From contig PTFA01000031.1 of NCBI GenBank assembly GCA_003342895.1, forward strand, positions 2,862,603 through 2,926,602: a stretch of 64,000 nt of DNA, given 5' to 3'. Position 1 is the stretch's first letter; every line of letters begins with the position of its first letter. Source of the DNA: Casuarius casuarius (lineage: Eukaryota; Chordata; Aves; Casuariiformes; Casuariidae). This document shows positions 16,034-26,696 of the stretch, one piece after another. The position numbers and the translations under genes were made by a program. Under the pieces are notes generated by a model. That model saw nothing but the letters and a program-made list of their open reading frames with translations. It did no database searches and was not told where the DNA came from.

Positions 16034-16453
16034 TGTTGGGGACCAAGATAGAATGACGCTGTGCAAGACAGCAGAGAATCTTTAAAGTAGAAAGTAATGA
16101 TGTGGTAACTATGATTTGTGGCCAGAATGTGTGCATGTGAGTTGCCAGTGATCACGATGTGCCTTCCTCCCTATGTACCAGCAGCCATGATGTGCCTTCT
16201 TCCCTGCGTACCAGCAGTCACTGTGCGCCTTCCTGCCTACGTGTCAGCAGCTACAGTGGGCCTGTCCTGCTGGCCGGCCTGCCTGCCTGCCAGGGATCAG
16301 GAGATGTCTTCCTACTTATCACAAGATGCCACAATGCTTAAGAGATACTTGGAGGAGTGGCTGGGCTTGGTTGCTATATAACCGGCCATTGTGTTTTTCA
16401 ATAAAGGATCTTTTGCACTAATCTACCTGAGGTCCGTGCCATCATATGCCACA
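16034..16453 (+). mobile_element. Probable solo LTR of an endogenous retrovirus
   Basis: About 420 bases start TGTTGGGG and end near GCCACA. TATATA at 16375-16380 is followed 20 bases later by AATAAA at 16400-16405, the order expected for an LTR promoter and poly(A) signal on plus. Possible target duplications are GAAAAA just before the start and GAAAAG just after the end, which is imperfect. No gag, pol or env-like sequence and no second LTR lie nearby, so it would be a solo LTR left by recombination. The U3-like part holds a 33-base tandem repeat. It opposes the transcription of CNTNAP2. The family is not assigned. An 87-codon frame (16118-16381) crosses it and is not taken as a gene. Confidence 0.6.
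16156..16254 (+). repeat. 33-bp tandem repeat, three copies
   Basis: Three units lie at 16156-16188, 16189-16221 and 16222-16254, each containing a GTGC-CCTTCC-CCTA-GT-CAGCAG pattern. A degenerate fourth follows. Units 1 and 2 agree at about 28 of 33 positions. The period is a multiple of three, so the open frame over it also repeats every 11 residues. It sits within the U3-like part of the LTR. Confidence 0.85.
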
Positions 16454-17666
16454 GAAAAGTATTTATAATTTTCTTGTACAAAACAAGCTTTGTCAACATT
16501 TCCAGAAAGTTGTTTAAGAGCCTCTTTTGGCCAGGCTGGGTCACAGGACATCCAGTGCCTGCAATGGTTACTGCCAGTCCTCTGGATCCTCACTGCGGTA
16601 GTCACAGCAGTACAGATGAAAGAGAAAGGCTGGCACCACACTATTCCTACAGGCAGTTTTTGCATTGCCCTATACAAAATTCACCCACTTCAGTTCCTTC
16701 CAAAAGCAATGAAGTGTGCAGCCAACTCTTTCAGATATTGTGTGTAATACTGGACTTGCAGAAATGCGAGACGTAACCAAGCCTCCTCAAGCAAATCCAA
16801 GCTTTGCCATCCACAGTAAAACAGCCTGTGCCTCACTCGGGCTTGCTTGGCGCCTTTACTGTTACGGTGAGAGGAAAGCCACTACTAAAACCCAAAGCAA
16901 AATGAAATGAGAAGTAGCAAACTCCATTCTGAATTTAATGGTGATCAAAACTGATTTTAAAAGGGCTTAACAAAGCAGGGGCTAGTGAACCAGTGTTCCC
17001 TTGCATTCAAGATTTTTCTTTTGATGACTGGTTATAGTAACTTCAAGTAGCTTCACGTTTCCCAAAGCAGGTATTTAAAAAAAGACAAATCATTACAATG
17101 GCAAAAGTACTGTTTCATTTTTTTACATTTCCTTTTTGTCTCAGAAACTTGGACCTAGAAAAAACTCCATGTTTCTACATTTCTTCCTTTGAAAGAATTT
17201 ACCAGCTCACTTATTTTACTGTATTAAAGAAATCCAAGCCAATGTCTTAGGCAGCAGTCTTAGTTGTCCAGCATATCCTGCTATTAATCTATCATTTTTT
17301 GAAAACAAATTGTTTTCTTCTTATATAATTATCAAATGCAAATGGTGTTGACAATAGCATTGTCTATTATTGTACCCTCATTATCATGCACATTTACAAC
17401 TGAAGCATTTAAGGCCAAGAGTGCTGTGTAATTATGCTTGGTAAAACCTTATTATTACTACATGTTTAACATGTCAGCCGAGGAAAATAGCACAATTAAA
17501 TTAGCATATCTGAAAAATGTAGGTGACTTATTATAACCCACTCCCTCCAATTTTAATCAGATATTTGAATATTGAGTTCCAAAAATCTATGCTTTACTAC
17601 CTTTCCTGGATCAAAAATTTGCATTATGTTTGACATGAAAGATGCATGTTGTAAATACACACAAAT

Positions 17667-17695
17667 ATGCATACATGTGTATGTATGCACACACA
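17667..17695. repeat. Alternating purine-pyrimidine tract with palindrome
   Basis: About 29 bases strictly alternate purine and pyrimidine. Within them the arms TGCATACAT (17668-17676) and ATGTATGCA (17681-17689) are perfect inverted copies around GTGT. Such tracts can adopt Z-DNA or a cruciform under supercoiling. Confidence 0.8.
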
Positions 17696-18349
17696 GAGCA
17701 ACATAGTGTCATCTATAAGATGGGATACTTTGAATAGAGTAGTTAAATATCAGAGAGCTGACTTTATTGGCTGTCCAATGCACCACACAGATTCGTGCCA
17801 ATAACCCTCACTAAATGCAGAGACCAGCTTTTACAAATTTAAGGGCATCTACAGAACACCAAGTTCATTCGGCAAAAAAGCCTCTCAGTAGTCAGCCGGT
17901 CACTTCAGCTCTTAACTTAACATCTTCAGTACAATATTTGCCCCAAGAACTGAGTTCCCACTTTGATGCTTATCAAGTTGCTGATCTCATTCTAGCATTT
18001 CTTCGCAGCAAGGCGGATCACATTCTTCCTCAATAAAAACAAAAATAAAATAAAGACAATAGCAAAGGATTTCAATTACGCTGTCTTCTCGGTCAGCAAA
18101 AGACCCCTGAAAAGACTCAGCCCCCACCAGCACATGAGGAGGAGCCGGCTGCATCCGCACACGCCAGAACAGGAGAGGTGCAGCCCAAGGAAGCAAGAAG
18201 AGACTCTTACTCATCTACTCTACGCAGCCATTTCTGCAGTTTGGACACGGGCTGCAAATCCAGCACCATTTGCCAGTGCCGATGGCTGAATCTGAGGATT
18301 CAGCACACATCTGCACAAGGAGCTATTTTTAACATAAACCTCTAATACC

Positions 18350-18560
18350 AAGTATGACAACTAGCCTGACGTCATGCATTATTCTACATTTCAAACAGCC
18401 ATTTCAAATTGCTTTTCCTAGGATATATGCATCAGCAGCAACAATATACCTTCATCAAAGCATGATTTTATCTTCACATCTGCATATGCAACAGTGTGCT
18501 GTGAACTTTAAATGGGCTACTATGTCCATCACTATAAACAAAGAAATAATGCCACCTCGC
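18350..18560. promoter_or_regulatory. Candidate regulatory segment with consensus CRE
   Basis: TGACGTCA at 18367-18374 is the full palindromic cAMP response element. It is followed by TGCATTA, GCATATGC and other AT-rich transcription-factor-like words in a segment without obvious repeat decay. The CRE match is exact. Use as an enhancer is inference. Confidence 0.3.
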
Positions 18561-19049
18561 GATAAGACAGTCTCGTATTTGAATAGGAAAACCTGATAAG
18601 TACCATTTATAAAATCATACTCCAAGTAAGATGACACCTTTCAAATTTTTCCATCCCACTTCTGAATCCATAAAGGATTAATAAAGATATGTCCAATCAA
18701 GTAGGGAATTTTCTACTATATTTAAGATCTTTACATTTAACAAATTAAATTCATATTTACTAATAGCTTCCTGAATTAAGAAAAACTTCACTCACTTCTG
18801 TTCGTTTTAGTCTCAACATTGATTTCATCAAGCCACCCTTAATTCCTTCTACAAAGTTAATTTTTATGACCAATGCAGTTTGCCAGAACAGTAGCCTGAA
18901 TGTGTGAAGAATTAATTTTGTCTTATAAATGAATGAACAAGATTGGAGGAAGATAAAATGAATGACTAAATGATTGCAGTTAACCAAAAAGTTCCATTTT
19001 GCTCCCTTATGGAGAATGATGGAATATCATTTTATTGAACTCCATCATC

Positions 19050-19102
19050 CTAATGAGAAGATATTCTACACTTGATCTTAGCCAAAAGGCCAGAGAAGAT
19101 AT
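19050..19102 (-). pseudogene. U2 snRNA-derived fragment
   Basis: On minus the core GGCCTTTTGGCTAAGATCAA, followed by GTGTAG, is the 5' segment of U2 snRNA, preceded by TATCTTCTCTG for the normal CGCTTCTCGG. About 45 of U2's roughly 190 bases are present. The branch-site pairing segment (normally GTAGTATC) is disrupted to GTAGAATATC, and there is no Sm site or 3' stem-loops. It is a truncated retrocopy, not a functional snRNA. TAATGAGAAGAT occurs exactly at 19051-19062 and again at 19126-19137, which may be a target-site duplication, although the first copy also resembles U2 itself. Confidence 0.8.
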
Positions 19103-19907
19103 TTTAATGACTTTCTGCTCCTGCTTAATGAGAAGATTTCATAATTACTGAAACTACACCTGTTTGATTAATGAGCCTTTTCCAAGATTCATGCATACTC
19201 AGTTGATGATATACACCGGGAGGCACATGCGTACACATGTCCTTAGGAGTATGTGCTTTCCATCCTGTACCTATGTACATCATTACTGAGAAGAAAAATA
19301 TAAAGGACAACAAATAGGACAGCATAATTCTGATTTTCTTCACTATAGACAAAAGCTGCTATAAATATATTTTGTATTGTTTACATAATAAAAAGGTGTT
19401 ATCACCCAATTGCATTATTAGGGTTCATGAAGATTCTCCACTTCAAATGCCCAAGCCTTTCTTGAAACTTACTGAGTCTACTTACCAAGTTTTGCTGTCC
19501 CACCTGCTAATTCTTTATTAGTGACTTGAAAAACAACAACAAAAAACCCTTTTGATTTCAAATAAAATTGTTTTTAAGAACACTGAGGCATCATCTTTTC
19601 GCATTACTTTCAATTCACATTCACCATCAGTTGCACATCTTTCTCCTGCTATCACCATATGAATTTGCTATGTGGTATCTGCTTTGCAGTGTCCCAAGTT
19701 GGGCACCATAATGAATAAACAGCACTGTCAATCCGCTCACCTGCAGAAGCTGGCTCTCCCTGAAGCAGGTGCCTGGAATTTGTGTGATTTCTCAGCTAAT
19801 ATCTGGGCAATAAAATGAATGCTCTGTGTTTACGAGACAATTTTAAGTGCAAATGATTTGAACAAGAAGCCTACTGTACTTCAGTACGGGCAACAAGAGA
19901 GGACACG

Positions 19908-19976
19908 CCCCCCCCCCCCCCAGTCCCAAAAGTTGGGTACCACTTATAAAAAGCAATATAAGGCGGGGGGGGGGGG
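19908..19976. repeat. Paired C14 and G12 runs
   Basis: Fourteen C residues (19908-19921) and twelve G residues (19965-19976) lie 43 bases apart on the same strand. CGC and GGCG next to the runs extend the complementarity, so they could pair as a long G:C stem or form separate quadruplex and i-motif structures. Confidence 0.85.
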
Positions 19977-21089
19977 ATTTTAGCATTCATTTAATACTCA
20001 AACACTGAGCAATACACAGCGCTTTAGGTCTGACAGTAAGGTCCCTGGTTTGTAGTCACTGGATCAAACCCAGATGAACTTCATCCTCCCATTTGGTACC
20101 TCACAAAGGTTGTCAATTAGTTGCATAAAACAGCAGAGGCTAATCACAGCCTCAGCAGGAATCCCGAGAATACAGCACATGCCTCCTCCTAATCCACAAG
20201 GATGGCAGAAGGAGATAAAAGTTATACTATGTTCAGATCTTCTTTTCAAAGTTTGTTACAAACTTGCAATAGTTGCAAAAATCTCAGACCTTTGCTATCT
20301 CCCTGTAAAACAAGAGATTTTTGTGGGAATCCTCCAAGTTTGGCACAACAGGGGGAATTTACTGGGTTTCCTGGGTACGCACATGTTTAGGGGGAAGGGT
20401 CAGCCATGAACTATTGTTCATAAAACCCATTTCAAAAATATGTACTTGCATAAACAGACTATTATCATTATCTATGATCTTTTTAATGATTAGGTCAGTT
20501 GCACACTATTTTACCTGCAAAAATTAGAGCTGGGCATTTCCATTTCAGTCAAGGTAAATCAGTTTCCACTAATCTATTCCCTCCAGGTCAGGGCAGGGAA
20601 GTACATTGACCAAGCCACAGATTTAGTACAGCATTTCACAGCAAGATTTCAAGTTACACTATAAAAGGTACAAAAGACAGCCCAACTTCTACAAAAGCAG
20701 GTAAAGATAAAATGCATACTCTCAGTAGGTGCCTCACATGATATGTATGATACTCAGCAACTATTTAAAGCAAACACTTGGAGGTATTTCCCAGTTGCAG
20801 AAAAGCCAGCTTGATCATTGTTGGCTTCCAGACCAAGTGTACGAATGGATACACTGCATATTCATAGCAGTGATCTCTGTTACAGAAAGAGACAAAGACC
20901 AAATTTTGGCATCATAACAAACTTGTGAAGGAAGACAGTAGTTTGTCTGAAGAAGTGTAATGGGAAAAGATTTTAGACTAATGCCAGTATCAGAGTTCTC
21001 AGTTGTGATTATTTAGCAACTAGCTCCCTATCATTCACTTGCTTTTCAGTTCTGAAATGCCTTTTTGATAATTAATGACTTTTAAATAT

Positions 21090-21102
21090 GGGGGGGGGGG
21101 GG
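21090..21102 (+). repeat. G13 run
   Basis: An uninterrupted run of 13 G residues in AT-rich sequence. Confidence 0.9.
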
Positions 21103-22283
21103 AATCAAAGACATTGAAGAAACAAACAGAAGATAAAACAGTTGTTGAGCAAACATGCTCAGAATGCTACTTTTAATTTGAATAGAAGGACTGAACACAT
21201 TACGGATGTAGCCTCCGAGTTTAGAGATACCAATTTATAATCCATATTTATTATGAAATCACTATACCCTTTCAAGACCACAAAGACATGGGCTCTTCAC
21301 AACTAGTAGTGCCCTTCCAAGAAGGATCAGGGAGACGAGCACTAAACAAACGAGGAATTAGTTATCCAATGAGCAGAGCAAGCCTCTATGCATAAGGGTT
21401 GGGTAACACTGATCAAAATATATGAGAAATCTTGCAAAATAACTATCCTAGCCATGTAGTACCAGGCATCTTTGGAGCTGAAAGTATCAGCTGGTATCAC
21501 ATGCACTAAAGAACCTAATAAACTAGCTATAAAAATGCATATCCCCTGTAGGCAGGGCACAGAGAGGCACCAGTGCAGCGTACTTGCTAGTGAGCTACAT
21601 TTATAAAGCAGGTAGTGGATGCCTTGTTCAGGAACCCCAGGGGGAACATTTGTTCTCACAGTTATGGCAGGGTTAAGCCCTGAGGTTGCTCTATCAGCCT
21701 AAGACAACCTAAAGGACTCTGGAGACCCACGAGACAGCTCTTTGAGCTTCTCCAGAATGATTTTCTACAAAGGCAAGCAGCAAACATCACAAGAAGCCAA
21801 AAACATTGTAACTTGCCAGACACGGAAAGAGACAAAGACGGACGAAATGCGATTTACTAGAAATCTGACAGCAAGAATTAGTAAATAGCATAATGGGTAG
21901 AAGGCAGAAGGATGACTGCAAAGAGGAGAAAAATAACTCTACCAAGAATAATTCAATAATAGAACTTGTTGTGCTGTTTGAAAACCAGAGCCAGCCTCTT
22001 TCCCAGCTCATTAGCTTCCATAAAAAAACTAGAGACATTATCCGCTAGTAATATACATGTGTTAGGGTCTTATGATTCATTACTGTCAACTGTAAGGAGA
22101 AGTCTTTTTTTTGTCCTGTTTGCCCTCAGCTGCATGCAGATGGATAAAAGCTACCTCTACCGGCCCTGCTTGTTCAAGCCAAGGAAATATATTCAGAGTA
22201 TGTTCTTGCAGAAATCTTAACACAGTTCAGCTTTCATAGATGCTTAATGATAAGCATTCAATATTCAGTAGCCATTAATTCAC

Positions 22284-22316
22284 ACAATCTATAATCTGTA
22301 AGTTATTATAGATTGT
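22284..22316. repeat. AT-rich hairpin, 11-bp stem
   Basis: ACAATCTATAA (22284-22294) and TTATAGATTGT (22306-22316) are perfect inverted copies separated by 11 bases. Confidence 0.8.
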
Positions 22317-24208
22317 AAATTATTATTTGTAATAGTTTGCACATTTTTTTCTATTTTCCTCACATGATGACATAACACTAAATGCCTTTTATAGATCTTT
22401 GAAATGGAAAGTGAACCGCATCTGATTTTTCTCTTTTTTTGCACTGGATTTGTCAAGCGCAAAAATCCATTGCTGAAATACATCGCATAGCAGTAGAAAC
22501 AGATAACTAAGCATGAAAGAAGTGATACAGGAAGAAGGTGGAAAGTGTTAACAGGAAAGATGACTACAGGATTTTTTCCATGATCTCTCTACTGAGATAT
22601 GGTTAATACAACCATCAGTGTCACATCCCCTGGAGAAAATGTGATAAGTGATTTTAAAGGAAGTTTAAAAAACCCACCACACACAACAGCACACCGTGAT
22701 AAATGTGGGATGCAAGACCAATGCAAACCCAGTAAGTATAAAACACAAGAGGGAATGGTGTTTGTTTAACCTCAGTCCTGGAAAACTGGACTGGAAAGAT
22801 GAGAATTTAACTGGGTATATTAGGAGAGTATCAGTCAAATAATGACTAGAAATAGGAGTGCAAATATTCATGGAGGAAAGCATATGAAATATGAAACGGA
22901 GCTAGAACAGAAAATAAAGACAAAAACAGTGATTAAGGAGTTAAGACATTTTAGTGAAAGCAACAGACAAGCTATGAATCAACAAAACAGAGTACGTCAG
23001 TAGAAATAATTTAAAATCATAAGAGAATGATTTAATAAATAGTTTAATAGGTCCATAAGTCTGTGAGCTCCATGAGAGTCACTATTTTATTTTAGGAAAA
23101 CAACTAGTGTTTATTTGATTTGATGGAATTGGAGTTTTCAGAAAGTGCGAGCCATTGGGACTATGACAAGCATACTGAAAGCCATGAGGACTAGTAACAG
23201 CAAGAGCTAAGAATCATAAATCTGAGAACATCCCACAGACAAGGACAGCTCCAGCCTGCAAACATTTGGGTGACTTCAATAACATTGTAATCACCAAGTC
23301 GCACCAAGGGAGGCAGAAACTTGAAGGGTGCACTGCTCATAACAAAAGGCAGAGCCCCTGTTGATAGGTGCCCCAAAAGAGGCAGGAATAAAGCAACTGC
23401 AGCAAATGGAAACACAGAGGAGTGGAACTACAAGCTCCACAAAACAGAGCAGATACAACTCTAAATACTTTAAAGTTGGCATATTCCAGTTTGCATTTAC
23501 ATTTTCTATCAAAAGTAGTCTCTTTATCAAACAGTAAAACACTGTATATTAACAGGTCAATTACGTGATTGAAGTTAGACAGTAACAAAAGGCCACAATA
23601 TTTTTCCTGATTCTTTCTGAATATGAGGATAGAGTGGCTTTTAAAAAGAAGTCTTTTGTTTTTCAATAGCAGTGGAAAACTTTGATTCTTTCTGACTCTT
23701 TCCATCCTAATGGATTTACTAATTATTTGTTTTGTTGTTGTTCACCTGCTAATTCATCTGGGTTAATTTACCTTTATTTTAAGAGTGAACGAAAACTGCA
23801 ATCAGCAAAAAACAAATCCTTAATTGGGTTAAAACTCCTTAACTACTTAACAGAAAAGCCGTTCGTAGTTTGTTTGTCATAATTAAAAAAACCTTTATTT
23901 TCCTTGAAGAAAACATCTAAACAACATTTTCATTATTTCTATATCTGCAATGCTTCATTGCAACGAACAGAACTTTCAAGTGCCTGTCACCAGCCATTTT
24001 ATATGATGGCACACAACACTTCTTACCTATGCAACAAACAAGTTAGACCCCTTTCTTCCTAGCATAGAGGATTTATGGTATTACAAGGGACCACACCAAA
24101 GCTGAACATTTGAATTGGGCAATATTCTTCAATCATCAAGGATAGACAGGGGAATTGTCTTTGTAATAGTGCACCCGTACATTTTTCAGATCATAAATGT
24201 ATCTAAAA

Positions 24209-24232
24209 ACAGGCCATCTAAAAGTGGCCTGT
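24209..24232. repeat. Hairpin, 8-bp stem
   Basis: ACAGGCCA and TGGCCTGT are perfect inverted copies around an 8-base loop. Confidence 0.75.
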
Positions 24233-24892
24233 CCTTTGGTAGACTTCCACTATCAATTCCCAACCTCTATTGGTATCAATGGTCAATTTTGGCAGAACAA
24301 GCAAAGCTCCACCTAATTTCCAAATTGCAGACAGATACCCGCATTCCAGAAATAGGCCATATATTAAGTCATGTTTCTGGCCTCATTGGATTAATTTGTT
24401 AGTATATGACTACTGCTTTTCAGCAATACTAGTTGGCATGTTTGCTTGACAGAGTTTACATTGTGCGCTCCTCTTACCACAAAGAAATTTCATCCTTGTA
24501 CTGGCAAGGACATAAGCCATTTCTTGTTAGTGTTCAGACCTGGCAGAGAAAGCAGTGGACAAACTGCATACATCGGGTTTCTAGGGGAAGCCAAATACCA
24601 CATTTTTGCTGTGTAAATAACACTGAAAAAGGAAGAAGTGAAACTTGAACAGAGGGGTCACCTTTGCAAGAGGTTTTGTGTTGGCAAAAGGAGGTATTTT
24701 CCATGAGGCCTGAAGAGATTTTATGCATAAATAGTTGCAAATACAAGCAGGTAAAAAGTCCTCTGGGATTAAAGCTCTCAAAATTGTTCTCATCAAAAAC
24801 ATTCATGTCCCAGCTCAACACCTACATTTAGCGCAAGCGAAAGCGTGTAGCTTACTGCTTGTGACAGTGCTCATACGCCCTAATTCCAAAGG

Positions 24893-24910
24893 AAAAAAAA
24901 AAAAAAAAAA
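24893..24910 (+). repeat. A18 run
   Basis: Eighteen A residues. They could be the tail of an old retrocopy, but the sequence upstream is not recognisable. Confidence 0.85.
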
Positions 24911-26192
24911 CAACCACACACCAGAAAATCCCCACGCAGAGCAGCCAATTCCAGTGTGTTCGCCTCAAGAGCTATCCACACAGGTGAGAGCAGGCAGTAC
25001 TGCACATGCTGCAACCACAGCGGGAGCAGCCAACTCATGTCATGCAGTAGGCAATTCTTCAAGGAAGGGAAGGAAACGGGGCTGAACTGAAACGCACCAC
25101 AAAGCTGTTCCAAAGCAAGGAATTGGCATTCACCTGCCCCTCCCATTAGCTTACTTTTACACAGTCCAAAACCTCTAAGAATTGCATCTTCTTTTTAAGG
25201 GATAGTATTTTCTGCATATTCTGGTAACTCCTACTAGCATTACAGACAAATCAGTGACAAGAACTTGACCAAGATTAACATCTAATTTATGCAGCCTGTA
25301 TTAGAAACATTAATCAGAGCCCAGATTTAACAAGATCCTTATGAACAGAGCCTAAGTTTAAGCATTTAAATATTCCCAGAAAAGTCAGCTAATATGCTAT
25401 AGCCAAAAGAGGCAGCCTCACAATTTTACCAAATAAGCACTTCCAAATTCAAAACCTTTTATTCTTAGTTTGATATTTGAGCCCCAAATCACCCAGCTTG
25501 ATTTTCAAGTCTCTAGCAATCAAAACTACCTTTTCAAGTTTCACACAATTCACACAGAAAAACACACAATTAACTTGAATCCCACTGTACCATTTCTGCA
25601 ATCAATTTTCAGAGTATAACTATATTTAGTGGAGGTGAGGGGGGAGGAGGAAAGTAAGGCACTTAAACCATAGCACGGCCTCATTTCAGCTGTACTCCAA
25701 AATAAGATATCCTCTAGAAACACTGAATTTGCTCATTACAAAAAGTTGCAAGAGTAACGGAGCTTCATTTTCAACTTCAAATTGATGTGTCAAAAACTCT
25801 TTTGTAGAGTTTATTTAAAACTATGCTCTGATTTGGCACACCATTACTTTTTAGAATGTGTTGCCTGTTGATAACAAACCTGCATTTATAAGTCTTTTCT
25901 CATCCAAAACGCCAGTCCCTACGAAATGATCATGCGTGTTATTTATACATAGGCAGCATCACAGCCCCCCAGTGAAGCACGGCCACGGGTGGCGTGAGGC
26001 GCAGCAGCTATTCAGCAGAGCACAGCACCACCACAGGCTAGGAGTGGAAGGGAGGAGGAATATTATTAGGTTTATTTACATCAAATTACAAATAACTAAA
26101 AGAAAAAGAGGCCCAGAGAAGTGCTGTTTATAGAAACTTGCATAGCATTAATTATCAGGGCAGTATATTAACACCGCATACTAAACAAAACA

Positions 26193-26201
26193 CCCCCCCC
26201 C
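26193..26201 (+). repeat. C9 run
   Basis: A nine-base C run, one of several long C or G runs in the window. Confidence 0.8.
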
Positions 26202-26680
26202 ACAGCTTAGCTCCATAAAAATCAGCATTTCCTCACATATATCAACCAACTGGTTGAGGTCAGAGGAAGCAAATAAACATGCGCAGTGCCCTGCAGCTAA
26301 CTATATAATCAAAGGTATTATAAAAATGTACTAGCAGCCCTTTCTCTCTCTCCTACAATTCAGCAGAGGTGCTTGAAGCAACTCCTCTACTAGTAGCTCC
26401 AGCTTGATGGCACGAGAACAGCTCTCGGGTAGGTGGGATCTACAGTCACACCAGGGCATTATAAACTAAGGGTTTAGACAACAGAAAGCAGTAGCCAGGG
26501 AACACAACCTAGACCACTCTGGCATCCTAGGGTTTAAACAAACAAGATATCATATCACTGTTTTGGCCTTCTGAAAGACTATGAAGACTGTTTCTTTGCT
26601 AATTGTATCAACTCAGTTATGGTTTTCAGTCAGAACTACTTTCTCTATTTTTCATACCAAAGGAGTTTGTTTATTGGTTT

Positions 26681-26696
26681 AAAAAAAAAAAAAAAA
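26681..26696 (+). repeat. A16 run
   Basis: Sixteen A residues, with no recognisable retrocopy upstream. Confidence 0.85.

Noticed and set aside
16156..16254. CRISPR-like array
   Set aside because: The three units are contiguous and diverged with no spacers, and the genome is vertebrate.
24893..24910. Processed pseudogene ending in the A18 run
   Set aside because: The upstream sequence is not recognisable, and no poly(A) signal and target duplication pair was found.
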